The notes under the pieces: generated by a model
What the model saw: only the letters and a program-made list of their open reading frames with translations
Databases searched by the model: none
Told to the model about the DNA's origin: nothing
In this document: positions 1 through 7,731 of the stretch, piece after piece
Numbering within the stretch: position 1 is the stretch's first letter
Layout: each line of letters begins with the position of its first letter
Translations under genes and position numbers: made by a program
Source: VRUG01 sp965372745
GTDB taxonomy: Bacteria; Planctomycetota; Phycisphaerae; Sedimentisphaerales; Anaerobacaceae
Assembly: GCA_965372745.1 (NCBI GenBank)
Contig: CBDVDM010000034.1
Location: 1 to 18,300, forward strand
DNA length: 18,300 nt
Direction: 5' to 3'

Positions 1-278
1 TCTATTGAACGGTCAACGTGACTTTCCGCTGCAAAATTTATTATCGAATCAATCTTATACTCACTAACTAATTTTTCGACCAGTTCTCCGTCGCATATAT
101 CACCTTTGACGAATTTATGATTTTTGTGTTCTAAATAACCTTCCAGATTCTCAAGATTTCCAGCATAAGTGAGCTTGTCGAGATTGACTATGAAGCAGTC
201 ACTTTGCTCACTGAGTACCATTCGGACAAAATTGCTTCCTATAAATCCTGCACCGCCGGTAACTAAGATTTTTCTCAT
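1..278 (-). CDS. rfbB: dTDP-glucose 4,6-dehydratase (RfbB/RmlB), N-terminal part, runs off the left edge
   Basis: Only the first 92 residues are in the window. The reverse-strand translation begins MRKILVTGGAGFIGSNF and shows the NAD-binding glycine motif GGAGFIG (residues 8-14), the segment NLDKLTYAGNLENL (32-45) and FAAESHVDRSI (82-92), all hallmarks of the extended short-chain dehydrogenase RmlB. By family knowledge the enzyme converts dTDP-glucose to dTDP-4-keto-6-deoxyglucose, the second step of dTDP-L-rhamnose synthesis, in the cytoplasm. Its ATG overlaps the TGA of the rfbD-type gene in an ATGA at 275-278, so it is probably translationally coupled and is the last visible gene of the rhamnose operon. 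The catalytic Tyr-x-x-x-Lys lies beyond the edge. Identity is secure; length is unknown. Confidence 0.95.
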   Translation of the reverse strand, partial: MRKILVTGGAGFIGSNFVRMVLSEQSDCFIVNLDKLTYAGNLENLEGYLEHKNHKFVKGDICDGELVEKLVSEYKIDSIINFAAESHVDRSI

Positions 279-1123
279 AATAGTCCCAAAAATTCTTCCA
301 ATGGTTCCTGCCATGGTCTGATTTTCTCAGTGAGTAAATTCTCAATCCTGCTGCAATCGAAACGGCTGTTTAAAGGCCTGGCAGCAGCAGTTACATAATC
401 ACTTGTCCTGCAACCGCTCAACTCAACATCCATATTAAGTTTATCGAAAACAAACCTTGCCATTTCAAAGCGGCTGACATAACCGCTGCCGGCAAAGTGA
501 AATAAACCTTCTGCTCTTTTTCCCAGCAGCTCACATATAGCCTTTGATACCTCCGTTGTAGCCGTTGGTGACCCTATCTGGTCATCAACAACGTTTAGTG
601 TCTTGCCGGCTTTTGCTGCGGATATCAACTTGGAAATAAAATTATTCCCCGCCAATCCATAAGTCCATTCAACTCGCATTATACACTGCCTGCATCCGCT
701 TTTAACTAAAAGCTCCTCACCTTTAAGTTTGCTTTTACCATATACGTTTATAGGATTAGGTTTATCACTTTCAATATAGGGTTTGTTGTCGCAACCGTCG
801 AATACAAAATCAGTGCTTATATGAACAACCAGGATTCCTTTATCTTTGGCAATTTTACCGAGTTTGCCGACCGCCTCAGCGTTTACTTTATATGCAAGCT
901 CACTTTCGCTTTCGGCCTTTTCGACATTTGTATAGGCTGCGCAGTTGACTACTGTTGTTGTATTACTCAGGGCATCTTTTATTTGCTGCTCATCAGTTAT
1001 ATCAAACTGCGGCAAATCAAGAACAGTAATGCCATACCCTCTTTTACTACACTCTGACGCAAGGTCACTGCCAAGCATGCCCTTACCGCCCAATATTACA
1101 ATTTTGTTATCTGTTTTATTCAT
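275..1123 (-). CDS. rfbD: dTDP-4-dehydrorhamnose reductase (RfbD/RmlD)
   Basis: A protein of 282 residues, the usual length for RmlD. The N-terminus has the dinucleotide-binding turn GGKGMLG (residues 12-18). STDFVFDG (103-110) is the conserved RmlD strand, and YGKSK (128-132) is the Tyr-x-x-x-Lys catalytic pair of short-chain dehydrogenases. The known role is NAD(P)H-dependent reduction of dTDP-4-keto-L-rhamnose to dTDP-L-rhamnose, the last step of the pathway, in the cytoplasm. The start codon overlaps the stop of the epimerase gene (ATGA at 1120-1123) and the stop overlaps the start of the dehydratase gene, so it sits inside a tightly coupled operon. Nothing in the sequence looks damaged. 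Confidence 0.95.
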   Translation of the reverse strand: MNKTDNKIVILGGKGMLGSDLASECSKRGYGITVLDLPQFDITDEQQIKDALSNTTTVVNCAAYTNVEKAESESELAYKVNAEAVGKLGKIAKDKGILVVHISTDFVFDGCDNKPYIESDKPNPINVYGKSKLKGEELLVKSGCRQCIMRVEWTYGLAGNNFISKLISAAKAGKTLNVVDDQIGSPTATTEVSKAICELLGKRAEGLFHFAGSGYVSRFEMARFVFDKLNMDVELSGCRTSDYVTAAARPLNSRFDCSRIENLLTEKIRPWQEPLEEFLGLL

Positions 1124-1683
1124 GTCTTTGTTTTGTATTGAGGCAATTTTTCTGTAGGGATATCCTTAAGCGAAGGATACTGCCTGTCCTTATCAGACAG
1201 GATAGGTTCTTTTATAGGCCAATCGACACCTATCGCAGGGTCGTTCCAGATTATCCCTCCTTCGGCTGAAGCATTATAATAATCAGTACATTTGTATGAA
1301 AAAGTTGCTGTCTCGCTCAATACACAAAAACCATGAGCAAATCCAGCGGGAACATACATCTGTCGATGGTTAGCCTCTGAAAGTATTGTTGATACCCATT
1401 GACTAAAAGTGGGCGAGCCTGCCCGGATATCGACTGCCACATCGAAAACTTCACCCGAAAGAACCTGAACTAATTTGCCCTGTGATTGCGGATATTGAAA
1501 ATGCAGCCCTCGCAGAATTCCTTTTTGAGAGTAAGAGACGTTATCCTGAACAAATGATTCTTTAATCCCCGCCTCTTCGTACCGTTTCAGGCTCCATGTT
1601 TCCAGAAAACATCCTCTGCCATCAGGAAAAACTTTTGGCTCGAATATTAATACGCCTGACAGTTTAGTCTCTGTTACTTTCAT
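1120..1683 (-). CDS. rfbC: dTDP-4-dehydrorhamnose 3,5-epimerase (RfbC/RmlC)
   Basis: 187 residues, the normal size for this cupin-fold epimerase. Recognisable family segments are FLETW (26-30), FVQDNVSYS (44-52), RGLHFQ with the catalytic histidine at 61, the GKLVQVLSGEVFDVAVDIR strand pair (69-87), VPAGFAHGFCVLS (111-123), YKCTDYY (130-136) and IIWNDPAIGVDWP (144-156). The enzyme epimerises C3 and C5 of dTDP-4-keto-6-deoxyglucose, the third step towards dTDP-L-rhamnose. It starts in an ATGA overlap with the thymidylyltransferase gene at 1680-1683 and ends in one with rfbD at 1120-1123. It probably shares the transcript that starts upstream of rfbA. Confidence 0.95.
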   Translation of the reverse strand: MKVTETKLSGVLIFEPKVFPDGRGCFLETWSLKRYEEAGIKESFVQDNVSYSQKGILRGLHFQYPQSQGKLVQVLSGEVFDVAVDIRAGSPTFSQWVSTILSEANHRQMYVPAGFAHGFCVLSETATFSYKCTDYYNASAEGGIIWNDPAIGVDWPIKEPILSDKDRQYPSLKDIPTEKLPQYKTKT

Positions 1684-2561
1684 TTACTCTCCTGCTCGGC
1701 CAGAGATATCAAATACTGGCCATAACCGTTTTTGGCCAGCGGCTCTGCCAGCTTTAATAGCTGTTTTGTATTGATAAACCCGCAACGATAGGCAATTTCC
1801 TCCGGACAGGCTATCATCAATCCCTGACGTTGTTCGACTGTTTGAACAAAATTTGATGCCTGCAGCAGTGCATCAGGTGTTCCTGTATCAAGCCAGGCTG
1901 TACCTCGTCCAAACAGTTCAACTTTTAATTTATCTTTCTTAAGGTAAACATTATTGACATCTGTTATTTCTAACTCGCCTCGCGCAGATTGCTTTATACT
2001 CGCTGCAATCTCTGTAATCTTCGAATCATAAAAATAAAGCCCGACTGCAGCGTAATGTGATTTTGGTTTTAAAGGTTTTTCTTCGATTGAAATCACCTTA
2101 CCTGATTTGTCGAATTCAATAACGCCATAGCGCTGAGGCTCTTTCACCCAATAGCCGAATATTGTTGCTCCCGAAGTCTGTTTTGCCGCTGTCTGCAGCG
2201 ATTCAGCCAATCCATGTCCATAGAATATGTTATCGCCCAGAATCAAACATGCCGGCCCGCCGTTAATAAAGTCTTTGCCGATTATAAATGCCTGTGCAAG
2301 TCCTTCCGGCCTTTGCTGTTCGGCATAACAAAGACGGATTCCCCACTGACTGCCGTCTCCGAGAAGCTGCTTATATGCCGGCAAATCATGAGGCGTGCTT
2401 ATAATCAAAATCTCTCTGATACCCGCAAGCATCAGTGTTGTAAGCGGATAGTATATCATCGGCTTATCATAAATCGCCAGAAGCTGTTTACTTGTCGATT
2501 GTGTAATCGGGTAAAGCCGTGTCCCGCTTCCGCCTGCCAGTATTATCCCTTTCAAGCCCAT
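1680..2561 (-). CDS. rfbA: Glucose-1-phosphate thymidylyltransferase (RfbA/RmlA)
   Basis: 293 residues, typical for RmlA. The nucleotidyltransferase signature GGSGTRLYP is at residues 10-18, followed by SKQLLAIYDKPMIYYPL (24-40), EQQRPEGLAQAF (81-92) and the metal-binding LGDNIFYG (108-115). The enzyme joins glucose-1-phosphate and dTTP to give dTDP-glucose, the first and committed step of the rhamnose pathway, usually feedback-inhibited by dTDP-rhamnose. The ATG at 2561 is preceded by AAGGAG with 6 bases between GGAG and the start. It is the first gene of the operon and directly follows a strong promoter (2597-2625). Confidence 0.96.
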   Translation of the reverse strand: MGLKGIILAGGSGTRLYPITQSTSKQLLAIYDKPMIYYPLTTLMLAGIREILIISTPHDLPAYKQLLGDGSQWGIRLCYAEQQRPEGLAQAFIIGKDFINGGPACLILGDNIFYGHGLAESLQTAAKQTSGATIFGYWVKEPQRYGVIEFDKSGKVISIEEKPLKPKSHYAAVGLYFYDSKITEIAASIKQSARGELEITDVNNVYLKKDKLKVELFGRGTAWLDTGTPDALLQASNFVQTVEQRQGLMIACPEEIAYRCGFINTKQLLKLAEPLAKNGYGQYLISLAEQESK

Positions 2562-2596
2562 CTTACTCTCCTTATCAACCTGTTTATAACCAAGGG

Positions 2597-2625
2597 ATTT
2601 TAGGCTTAATCGCAGGTTCTGTCAA
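2597..2625 (-). promoter_or_regulatory. Sigma70-type promoter of the rhamnose operon
   Basis: On the minus strand a perfect -35 TTGACA (2620-2625) is followed by a 17-base spacer and -10 TAAAAT (2597-2602). Transcription should start near 2590, about 30 bases before the rfbA start codon. It lies in the 102-base gap after the preceding membrane protein gene, so the rhamnose operon need not depend on read-through. Confidence 0.7.
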
Positions 2626-2663
2626 TGATACTGTAGTCAGCACTCGAATTTATTAGAGGATTT

Positions 2664-5063
2664 TTATATGTATATTCGTCTTGCAACAATTGCCGCAAGC
2701 AGATAACAACCCAATGCCAGAAATATCAAAAATGTAAAACCTATGGTAATTGCCAGAAAGGTGCCCAATACCGCTCCGGTTACCGACGCGAATCCATTAA
2801 TGCCCCACGCCCAGGGAACAAGCAGCTTAGACTTTGCCCCAACCTGTTTTAAAGCTGTCGGAAAAGGCATCCCCATAAAAAATGCCGGTATCGCAACAAT
2901 TGACAAACCCAGCATGATGCGGACTGTTCGCGAAAAACCAACAAGCCATTCAAATGAATATTTCATTAACAAGACTTCTCCAACTCCAATCACAATTATC
3001 ATCAGCACAGCTGCCAATATTAGTCGATGACCCAGCCTTTTTGATATACCATCTGCACACAAGGCACCACATCCGGAAAAAAACAGAAAACCTAACAGGG
3101 TAACAGCTACCCCAAAAACCGGATGTCCTATCAACAATGTCATCTTCTGAATAAACCCCATTTCGAGAAACATGTATGCGAAACCAATAAATCCAAAATA
3201 AATCAAGGTTGGTAATTTTCTGCTGTTTGCTGTTTTAACTGACTTGGCTATCCAAAGCGGCAATAAAATAAATACGATACTTGCACATAACGCCTGTACT
3301 AATGTTGCTGCCAATACAAGATAGCCCCATTCAGAAAATGGCAGCCAGCGGCCCGGCATCTTGAAAATCATATAAGGAAGTGACTTCCACTTAAAAAAAT
3401 CAAAAAAGTAAGGACGGTCATCGGTGGCAGGGCGGATGTTATATGCATAATCAGAGAAAAATTCCTCTCTTTCTCCGGACAATATTCGCTGACAGCTTTG
3501 GTAGTAGTGAGCATCTTCAAGTATGTGAAATATATTCGCTTCCTGCCTTTTTAAACCCGGCAAATACACTAAATCGAATGCTCGCTGCCGGGAAAACTCG
3601 CGAACTTTTTTTAATTGTGGTTTTGTAAAAACTGCCTTGCCAGCCAAAATTGTCGCTGTAGACCAGCTTCGAATCATTATGACGTGTTTAGCCGGCTCAC
3701 TAATTCCATAATCCTTTAATGCCTCGGTTATCGTTGCGAACATCTTAAGATTATCTCTTGGTGGTGTTTTCAAACTTCGCGTGATACTCAGTATTCCTCT
3801 TTCCGACAATTTGCTCAAAGCCTGCTTGATAGCTTCGATTGTATACAGGTGACTTTCATTAAGGGCGTAAACACCCGTTGCCGAAGCGCTCATTGAATCC
3901 AGCAGAGAAATATTGATAATATCAAAGCTGGTATCTGTTTGCTGTAAGAAACTGCGACCCTCGGCTATAACAATCTCAACATCATCCCTTTCATAAAGTT
4001 TAGATGAAAAATCCTTAAATTCATTCCGAACCAATTCCACAACATCTGAATTCATCTCAACTGCTGTGACCTTTCGTGCTCTCAGTGTCAACGCCTGACA
4101 AACATCACTGCCTCCGCCTGCTCCTATAACACACACATCAGGCTCGTTAACCAGATGATGAGCAAGTGCCGAGGTTGTATGGCCGTAGCAATTCAAGTCA
4201 CTTAATTGTTTAAAATGATTTATCGCCGAGATTCCATCTGCGTCGCTGATAACCAGCATCTGTTCAGGAAGTTTTCCTTGATATTTAATACTCAAGCCCG
4301 GGAAATGCCTGATTGTCGGTGCTTTTACAAAATCCAGCCTTCCTAACGGGCTGTAGCATGTAGCTAAAGTCTCACTTTCCGGCAGAGAGTTGTAATAAAC
4401 AAGCGATTTGTTCTCAGATATTTCAATCTTAAGTTCCAATGGCCCCGACGAACTAAAAATCCAGATACATATTCCCCCGAATATCAAAGTGCCTGTAACC
4501 AAACGCATGGATACTCTTTTCGCCAAAACCAATGCAGACAAAAATCCAATACCACTAACCACCAAGAGCAGCTTCTCGGGTGAATTACCATACATCAACC
4601 ACACAATAACCGCCACCCCAACACCTGAACCGGTCATGTTGAAAAAGTAAAGCCTGCAGGATTGGTCGCTGTATACAGTAAATGATAATGCTGTAAAAAC
4701 CCCTGCGCAGAAAAAAGGCATAAAAAACAAAAAATAATATGCGAAAAGGTAAAACAACTGACGCCTGTCCCATATCAGTTGTAACTCATCCAAAGGCACT
4801 TTCTGACATAGTGTAAAAACAATCGGTATTAAAAATGCCGGACAAAACGCAAAAAACCACAGCACCTTAAAAAAATGTTTTGTCAAATATTTTGTGAATA
4901 TCGTGACGAACGTCCCGCCGCCGCCAAAGCCGAGCAGGGCGGTACTGATAACCAAATACGAAAAATGATGCCAATGACCGATAGATAATGCTCGAACCAA
5001 TATCAATTCAAGCCCAAGGGTTGCTGCAGAAATTAAAAAAATTGAAATTGAAATAAAACCCAT
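2664..5063 (-). CDS. Polytopic membrane protein with embedded spermidine-synthase-like (SAM/Rossmann) domain
   Basis: 799 residues in three parts. Residues 1-205 hold about six hydrophobic helices, starting with a TLGLELILVR stretch common in membrane-embedded spermidine-synthase-like proteins. Residues 210-590 are soluble, with a Rossmann nucleotide site: VIGAGGGSDV (312-321), VTAVEMNSDVVEL (332-344), VEIVIAEGRSFL (362-373) and DIINISLLDS (381-390). A later TDDRPYFF segment is also seen in this family. The C-terminal 200 residues again form several membrane helices. True spermidine synthases have a GGGDG-type turn and catalytic aspartates; here these are altered, so aminopropyl transfer is not assured and the substrate is unknown. 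The gene starts 10 bases after the pcm-like gene. The only purine-rich site (GAGAGG) is about 18 bases from the ATG, so translation may rely on coupling. Confidence 0.75.
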   Translation of the reverse strand: MGFISISIFLISAATLGLELILVRALSIGHWHHFSYLVISTALLGFGGGGTFVTIFTKYLTKHFFKVLWFFAFCPAFLIPIVFTLCQKVPLDELQLIWDRRQLFYLFAYYFLFFMPFFCAGVFTALSFTVYSDQSCRLYFFNMTGSGVGVAVIVWLMYGNSPEKLLLVVSGIGFLSALVLAKRVSMRLVTGTLIFGGICIWIFSSSGPLELKIEISENKSLVYYNSLPESETLATCYSPLGRLDFVKAPTIRHFPGLSIKYQGKLPEQMLVISDADGISAINHFKQLSDLNCYGHTTSALAHHLVNEPDVCVIGAGGGSDVCQALTLRARKVTAVEMNSDVVELVRNEFKDFSSKLYERDDVEIVIAEGRSFLQQTDTSFDIINISLLDSMSASATGVYALNESHLYTIEAIKQALSKLSERGILSITRSLKTPPRDNLKMFATITEALKDYGISEPAKHVIMIRSWSTATILAGKAVFTKPQLKKVREFSRQRAFDLVYLPGLKRQEANIFHILEDAHYYQSCQRILSGEREEFFSDYAYNIRPATDDRPYFFDFFKWKSLPYMIFKMPGRWLPFSEWGYLVLAATLVQALCASIVFILLPLWIAKSVKTANSRKLPTLIYFGFIGFAYMFLEMGFIQKMTLLIGHPVFGVAVTLLGFLFFSGCGALCADGISKRLGHRLILAAVLMIIVIGVGEVLLMKYSFEWLVGFSRTVRIMLGLSIVAIPAFFMGMPFPTALKQVGAKSKLLVPWAWGINGFASVTGAVLGTFLAITIGFTFLIFLALGCYLLAAIVARRIYI

Positions 5064-5073
5064 TGTAAATAGG

Positions 5074-5913
5074 CTATCTTTCCTCTCTCAAGCGTCCGGT
5101 CATTGGAACAAATCTAACCGGTAACAGCCTCTTGCTTTTTATCGTCTCTTTTTCATCCTTAGTAATTAGCACAAGTGTTTGTACTCCAAACGGGCTTCCC
5201 AACGGCAAAATCATCCTTCCTTTTGGCTTCAACTGTTTAATTAAAGCCGGTGGAACTAACCCGGCTGCCGCCGTTACAATAATCGCATCGAACGGTCCCT
5301 TTTCTTCCCATCCATAGTAACCATCGCCGGCTTTGACAGTGACATTTTTATATCCCAGTTCATCGAGCCTTTTCCTGGCTGTTGCTGCTAACTCTTCGAT
5401 TATTTCTATTGTATAAACCTTATGAACTATCTCCGCACAAACCGCCGCCTGATAACCCGAACCGGTGCCGATTTCCAGTATCTTGTAATCGGACTTAAGC
5501 TTCATTGCCTCAGTCATGTAGGCTACTATATAAGGTTGACTTATGGTTTGTCCCATGCCAATCGGTAAAGGCTGGTCACTGTATGCCCTGCGCGAATCAC
5601 GGTCACGGACAAAACTGTGGCGAGGTACCGTTTGCATTGCTCCAAGAACATTAGGTTCACTTATGCCTCGATTCTGGATTTGATGTTGAACCATTCGTTT
5701 TCGTTCATCGATACGTTCCCCAAAAACCGCAGACCTGTCTTCAGGCTCATTTTGTTTCTTCCTGAGATTCTGTGACGAATTCGGTTCTTCGCTTTTCTCA
5801 TCTCTTTGCCTTAATGTATTGAGATAAAAAAGTGCCGCAAACAAAATTATCAGCAGTAACAAAGGCGTAATTATATACAACAGTCGGATTATCTTTAAAC
5901 GCTTCTCAGACAT
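5074..5913 (-). CDS. pcm: Membrane-anchored protein-L-isoaspartate O-methyltransferase
   Basis: 279 residues from the chosen start. The PCMT fold is clear: VLGAMQTVPRHSFV (89-102), the active-site loop PIGMGQTISQP (117-127), SAM motif I ILEIGTGSGYQAAV (145-158), VYTIEI (166-171) and FDAIIVTAAAGLVPPAL (208-224). The family methylates L-isoaspartyl residues in damaged proteins with S-adenosylmethionine. Ordinary Pcm is a soluble protein of about 210 residues; this one has an extra N-terminus with a single helix (9-31), positive residues before it, and a polar linker (32-75), so it is probably membrane-tethered. An in-frame ATG at 6003 would add 30 residues, but it lacks a ribosome site and lies upstream of the candidate promoter. 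The ATG at 5913 has AAGGAG 9 bases away. The next gene downstream also carries a SAM-type fold. Confidence 0.88.
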   Translation of the reverse strand: MSEKRLKIIRLLYIITPLLLLIILFAALFYLNTLRQRDEKSEEPNSSQNLRKKQNEPEDRSAVFGERIDERKRMVQHQIQNRGISEPNVLGAMQTVPRHSFVRDRDSRRAYSDQPLPIGMGQTISQPYIVAYMTEAMKLKSDYKILEIGTGSGYQAAVCAEIVHKVYTIEIIEELAATARKRLDELGYKNVTVKAGDGYYGWEEKGPFDAIIVTAAAGLVPPALIKQLKPKGRMILPLGSPFGVQTLVLITKDEKETIKSKRLLPVRFVPMTGRLREER

Positions 5914-5962
5914 CCTTTGTGACTCCTTAATGTTTTCTGAGCTTCGCCTGTTACGAGCTGCT

Positions 5963-5993
5963 GTTATAAATTGCATTTTACCATATTGGTCAA
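5963..5993 (-). promoter_or_regulatory. Possible promoter of the isoaspartyl methyltransferase gene
   Basis: Minus strand: TTGACC (5988-5993) with TATAAC 19 bases downstream (5963-5968), or TTTATA at 17 bases. The hexamers are good but the spacing is not ideal. If real, it places the transcript start downstream of the ATG at 6003 and supports the start at 5913. Confidence 0.35.
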
Positions 5994-6063
5994 TGCATTC
6001 CACAAACTTAATTTAAAAAGGAATGATATTTCACGATGGGGAGTTTGAAGATGAATTTGAAAA

Positions 6064-6429
6064 TTACCGGAGATTTAACGGGCTGCCTTGGCAAAGCCTT
6101 TTAATATCATTTGCCACAATCTCTGCGATAATCTGGTCATCCTCAAAGGCCGGAGGTTTTATTTGTTCAACGTGTCTGACTGGCTCAGCTGGTTGCTTTG
6201 ATTTTTCAGGTTCAATTGTTCGGCCAGGCGATTTTCTTTTTGCGGTAGTAACTTTTCGATGCCGGGCCATTATTTGTTCTGCCAAATCAAATTTGGGAAT
6301 ATCTGTGGGTTTTTGATTAGTCCGAACTTTGGAATTACCAAAAGGGATTATATCTTTTGCACGGAGGATATCCTCTTTACATTGCAGAATATCATCGTCG
6401 AGTTGCTTGTTTGTATCACCCTTATTCAT
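6064..6429 (-). CDS. Small hypothetical protein, basic and proline-rich middle
   Basis: 121 residues, not recognised. The ATG at 6429 has GAAGG 9 bases upstream; a TTG one codon earlier is a weaker alternative. The N-terminal 45 residues are charged and look helical (KQLDDDILQCKEDILRAKDI). The centre (50-90) is rich in Lys, Arg and Pro and probably disordered. The C-terminal part has a short helix-like segment, IIAEIVANDIKRL. There is no signal peptide, membrane helix or known motif. It lies between the M16 peptidase pair and the isoaspartyl methyltransferase gene, all on the same strand, with its own candidate promoter. An open frame of this length with a ribosome site and a strongly charged composition suggests a real gene, but function cannot be stated. 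Confidence 0.6.
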   Translation of the reverse strand: MNKGDTNKQLDDDILQCKEDILRAKDIIPFGNSKVRTNQKPTDIPKFDLAEQIMARHRKVTTAKRKSPGRTIEPEKSKQPAEPVRHVEQIKPPAFEDDQIIAEIVANDIKRLCQGSPLNLR

Positions 6430-6459
6430 CAACTGTAACCTTCTATAAATTCTGTTTTT

Positions 6460-6488
6460 AGTTTACGGGTTTCAGTTGTAACAATCAA
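6460..6488 (-). promoter_or_regulatory. Possible promoter of the small hypothetical gene
   Basis: Minus strand: TTGATT (6483-6488), a 17-base spacer and TAAACT (6460-6465), located in the 73-base gap after the peptidase gene. The hexamers are imperfect but the spacing is ideal. Confidence 0.4.
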
Positions 6489-6502
6489 GAACATTTTTCA
6501 TC

Positions 6503-7726
6503 TCAGGATTTGACAGGACCTAATGAAAGCTGTGTAAAATTACATGGATTGAACTCTTCGATTAACGAATGAATATCTTTAACGGTAACAGTCCTTATAG
6601 CATTAATATCGTCAGTTATCGTGCGATATTGCTTTAAATACGTCCAGTTAAAGCCGAGGTCAACCAGCCGACCCATCGGCACCTCATTTTTGATTACAAG
6701 AGCGCTTAATGTCTTGTTTTTTGCCTTTTTTAGTTCATCTTCGGTTACACCATCTTTGCTGATACTTTCAAAGATTCCTCTAACAATATCAAGCACTTTA
6801 ACACGGTTTTCGATGCTGCACCGTATATAACTGTAAAATACACCTGTTCCATCCATCGCACCAAATTGCATCGCAGCTGTTTCCGCCAGTGCCTTATCGA
6901 CTAACTCCCAGAAAAATCGTGAACCCACATCATCGCCTATAATTGCACCAAGAAGTATTGCGGCAAATCTGCGTTCATCCTGTGCCGATACTCCCGAACT
7001 CATAAGACAAATGTGCTCACGATTCAGATTTTGTTTTTCAATCTTTTCACTTTTACCGCTGCCCGTACAATGTTTCAGCTCTCTGCTTATATCCTGTTTT
7101 TCCCATTTGCTGCATGAACTTTCAGCTTGTGAACATATCTGGTCCCACTCGAAATTTCCGACCAAGGCCAATACCATATTATTTGGCGCATAGCGATTCG
7201 AGAAATAATTACGCATCTGTTCGCAAGTCAGGCTGTCTATACTTTCCTCGCTGCCAAGAATGCTATGACCACAGGGATTCCCGTTAAAATAAAGATGTCT
7301 GCACCTGTCCATAACATCAAAATTCGGCATATCTTTATACATCGCAATTTCTTCTTTAATCACATTTTTCTCGATATTGAAATCTTCATCACGAAGTATA
7401 GGCCGCATCAGTTCTGTCCACAGAGCCGTAACCTCCGAAAGATATTCAGGCAGCATCGCTGCGTAGAAAACAGTATTCTCCTCACTTGTAAAAGCGTTAA
7501 ACTGAGCACCTGTACGGTCAAAGGCCTCGTTGACCTCAAATGCACTCAACTTTTCTGTGCCTTTAAACAGCATATGCTCCAGAAAGTGTGACACACCGTT
7601 AATCTCTTTACCCTCATCGCGTGAGCCGGTTTTAACGAAAAAACCAACTGCCGCAGATTTAGCAGATTTGTTAACTTCGCCTATGATAGTCAAACCGTTT
7701 GGTAATTGTTTTTTCTTAAATTCCAT
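6503..7726 (-). CDS. M16B zinc metallopeptidase, catalytic-type subunit
   Basis: 407 residues, the usual length of a bacterial M16B protein. The inverted zinc motif HFLEH is at residues 47-51 in the family context GVSHFLEHMLFKGT, with the third zinc ligand expected in VIKEEIAMY (E125 or E126). In the C-terminal half the family's substrate-binding stretch, normally like REKRGLxY, is replaced by LVDKALAET (275-283), so the Arg and Tyr of the R/Y pair are gone. M16B enzymes degrade peptides or process proteins inside a clam-shell of two halves, often as dimers. The gene begins 5 bases after the stop of the partner M16 gene, with AGAAGG almost touching its ATG, so the two are surely cotranscribed. 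It probably works as a heterodimer with that partner. The substrate is unknown. Confidence 0.9.
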   Translation of the reverse strand: MEFKKKQLPNGLTIIGEVNKSAKSAAVGFFVKTGSRDEGKEINGVSHFLEHMLFKGTEKLSAFEVNEAFDRTGAQFNAFTSEENTVFYAAMLPEYLSEVTALWTELMRPILRDEDFNIEKNVIKEEIAMYKDMPNFDVMDRCRHLYFNGNPCGHSILGSEESIDSLTCEQMRNYFSNRYAPNNMVLALVGNFEWDQICSQAESSCSKWEKQDISRELKHCTGSGKSEKIEKQNLNREHICLMSSGVSAQDERRFAAILLGAIIGDDVGSRFFWELVDKALAETAAMQFGAMDGTGVFYSYIRCSIENRVKVLDIVRGIFESISKDGVTEDELKKAKNKTLSALVIKNEVPMGRLVDLGFNWTYLKQYRTITDDINAIRTVTVKDIHSLIEEFNPCNFTQLSLGPVKS

Positions 7727-7731
7727 GCCTT

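Noticed and set aside
2214..2603. Plus-strand frame of 129 codons opposite rfbA
   Set aside because: It is antisense to a conserved thymidylyltransferase gene and its promoter, with no domain or signal.
2664..5063. Calling this gene speE (spermidine synthase)
   Set aside because: The catalytic motif is altered and the protein is mostly membrane helices, so only a spermidine-synthase-like fold is supported.
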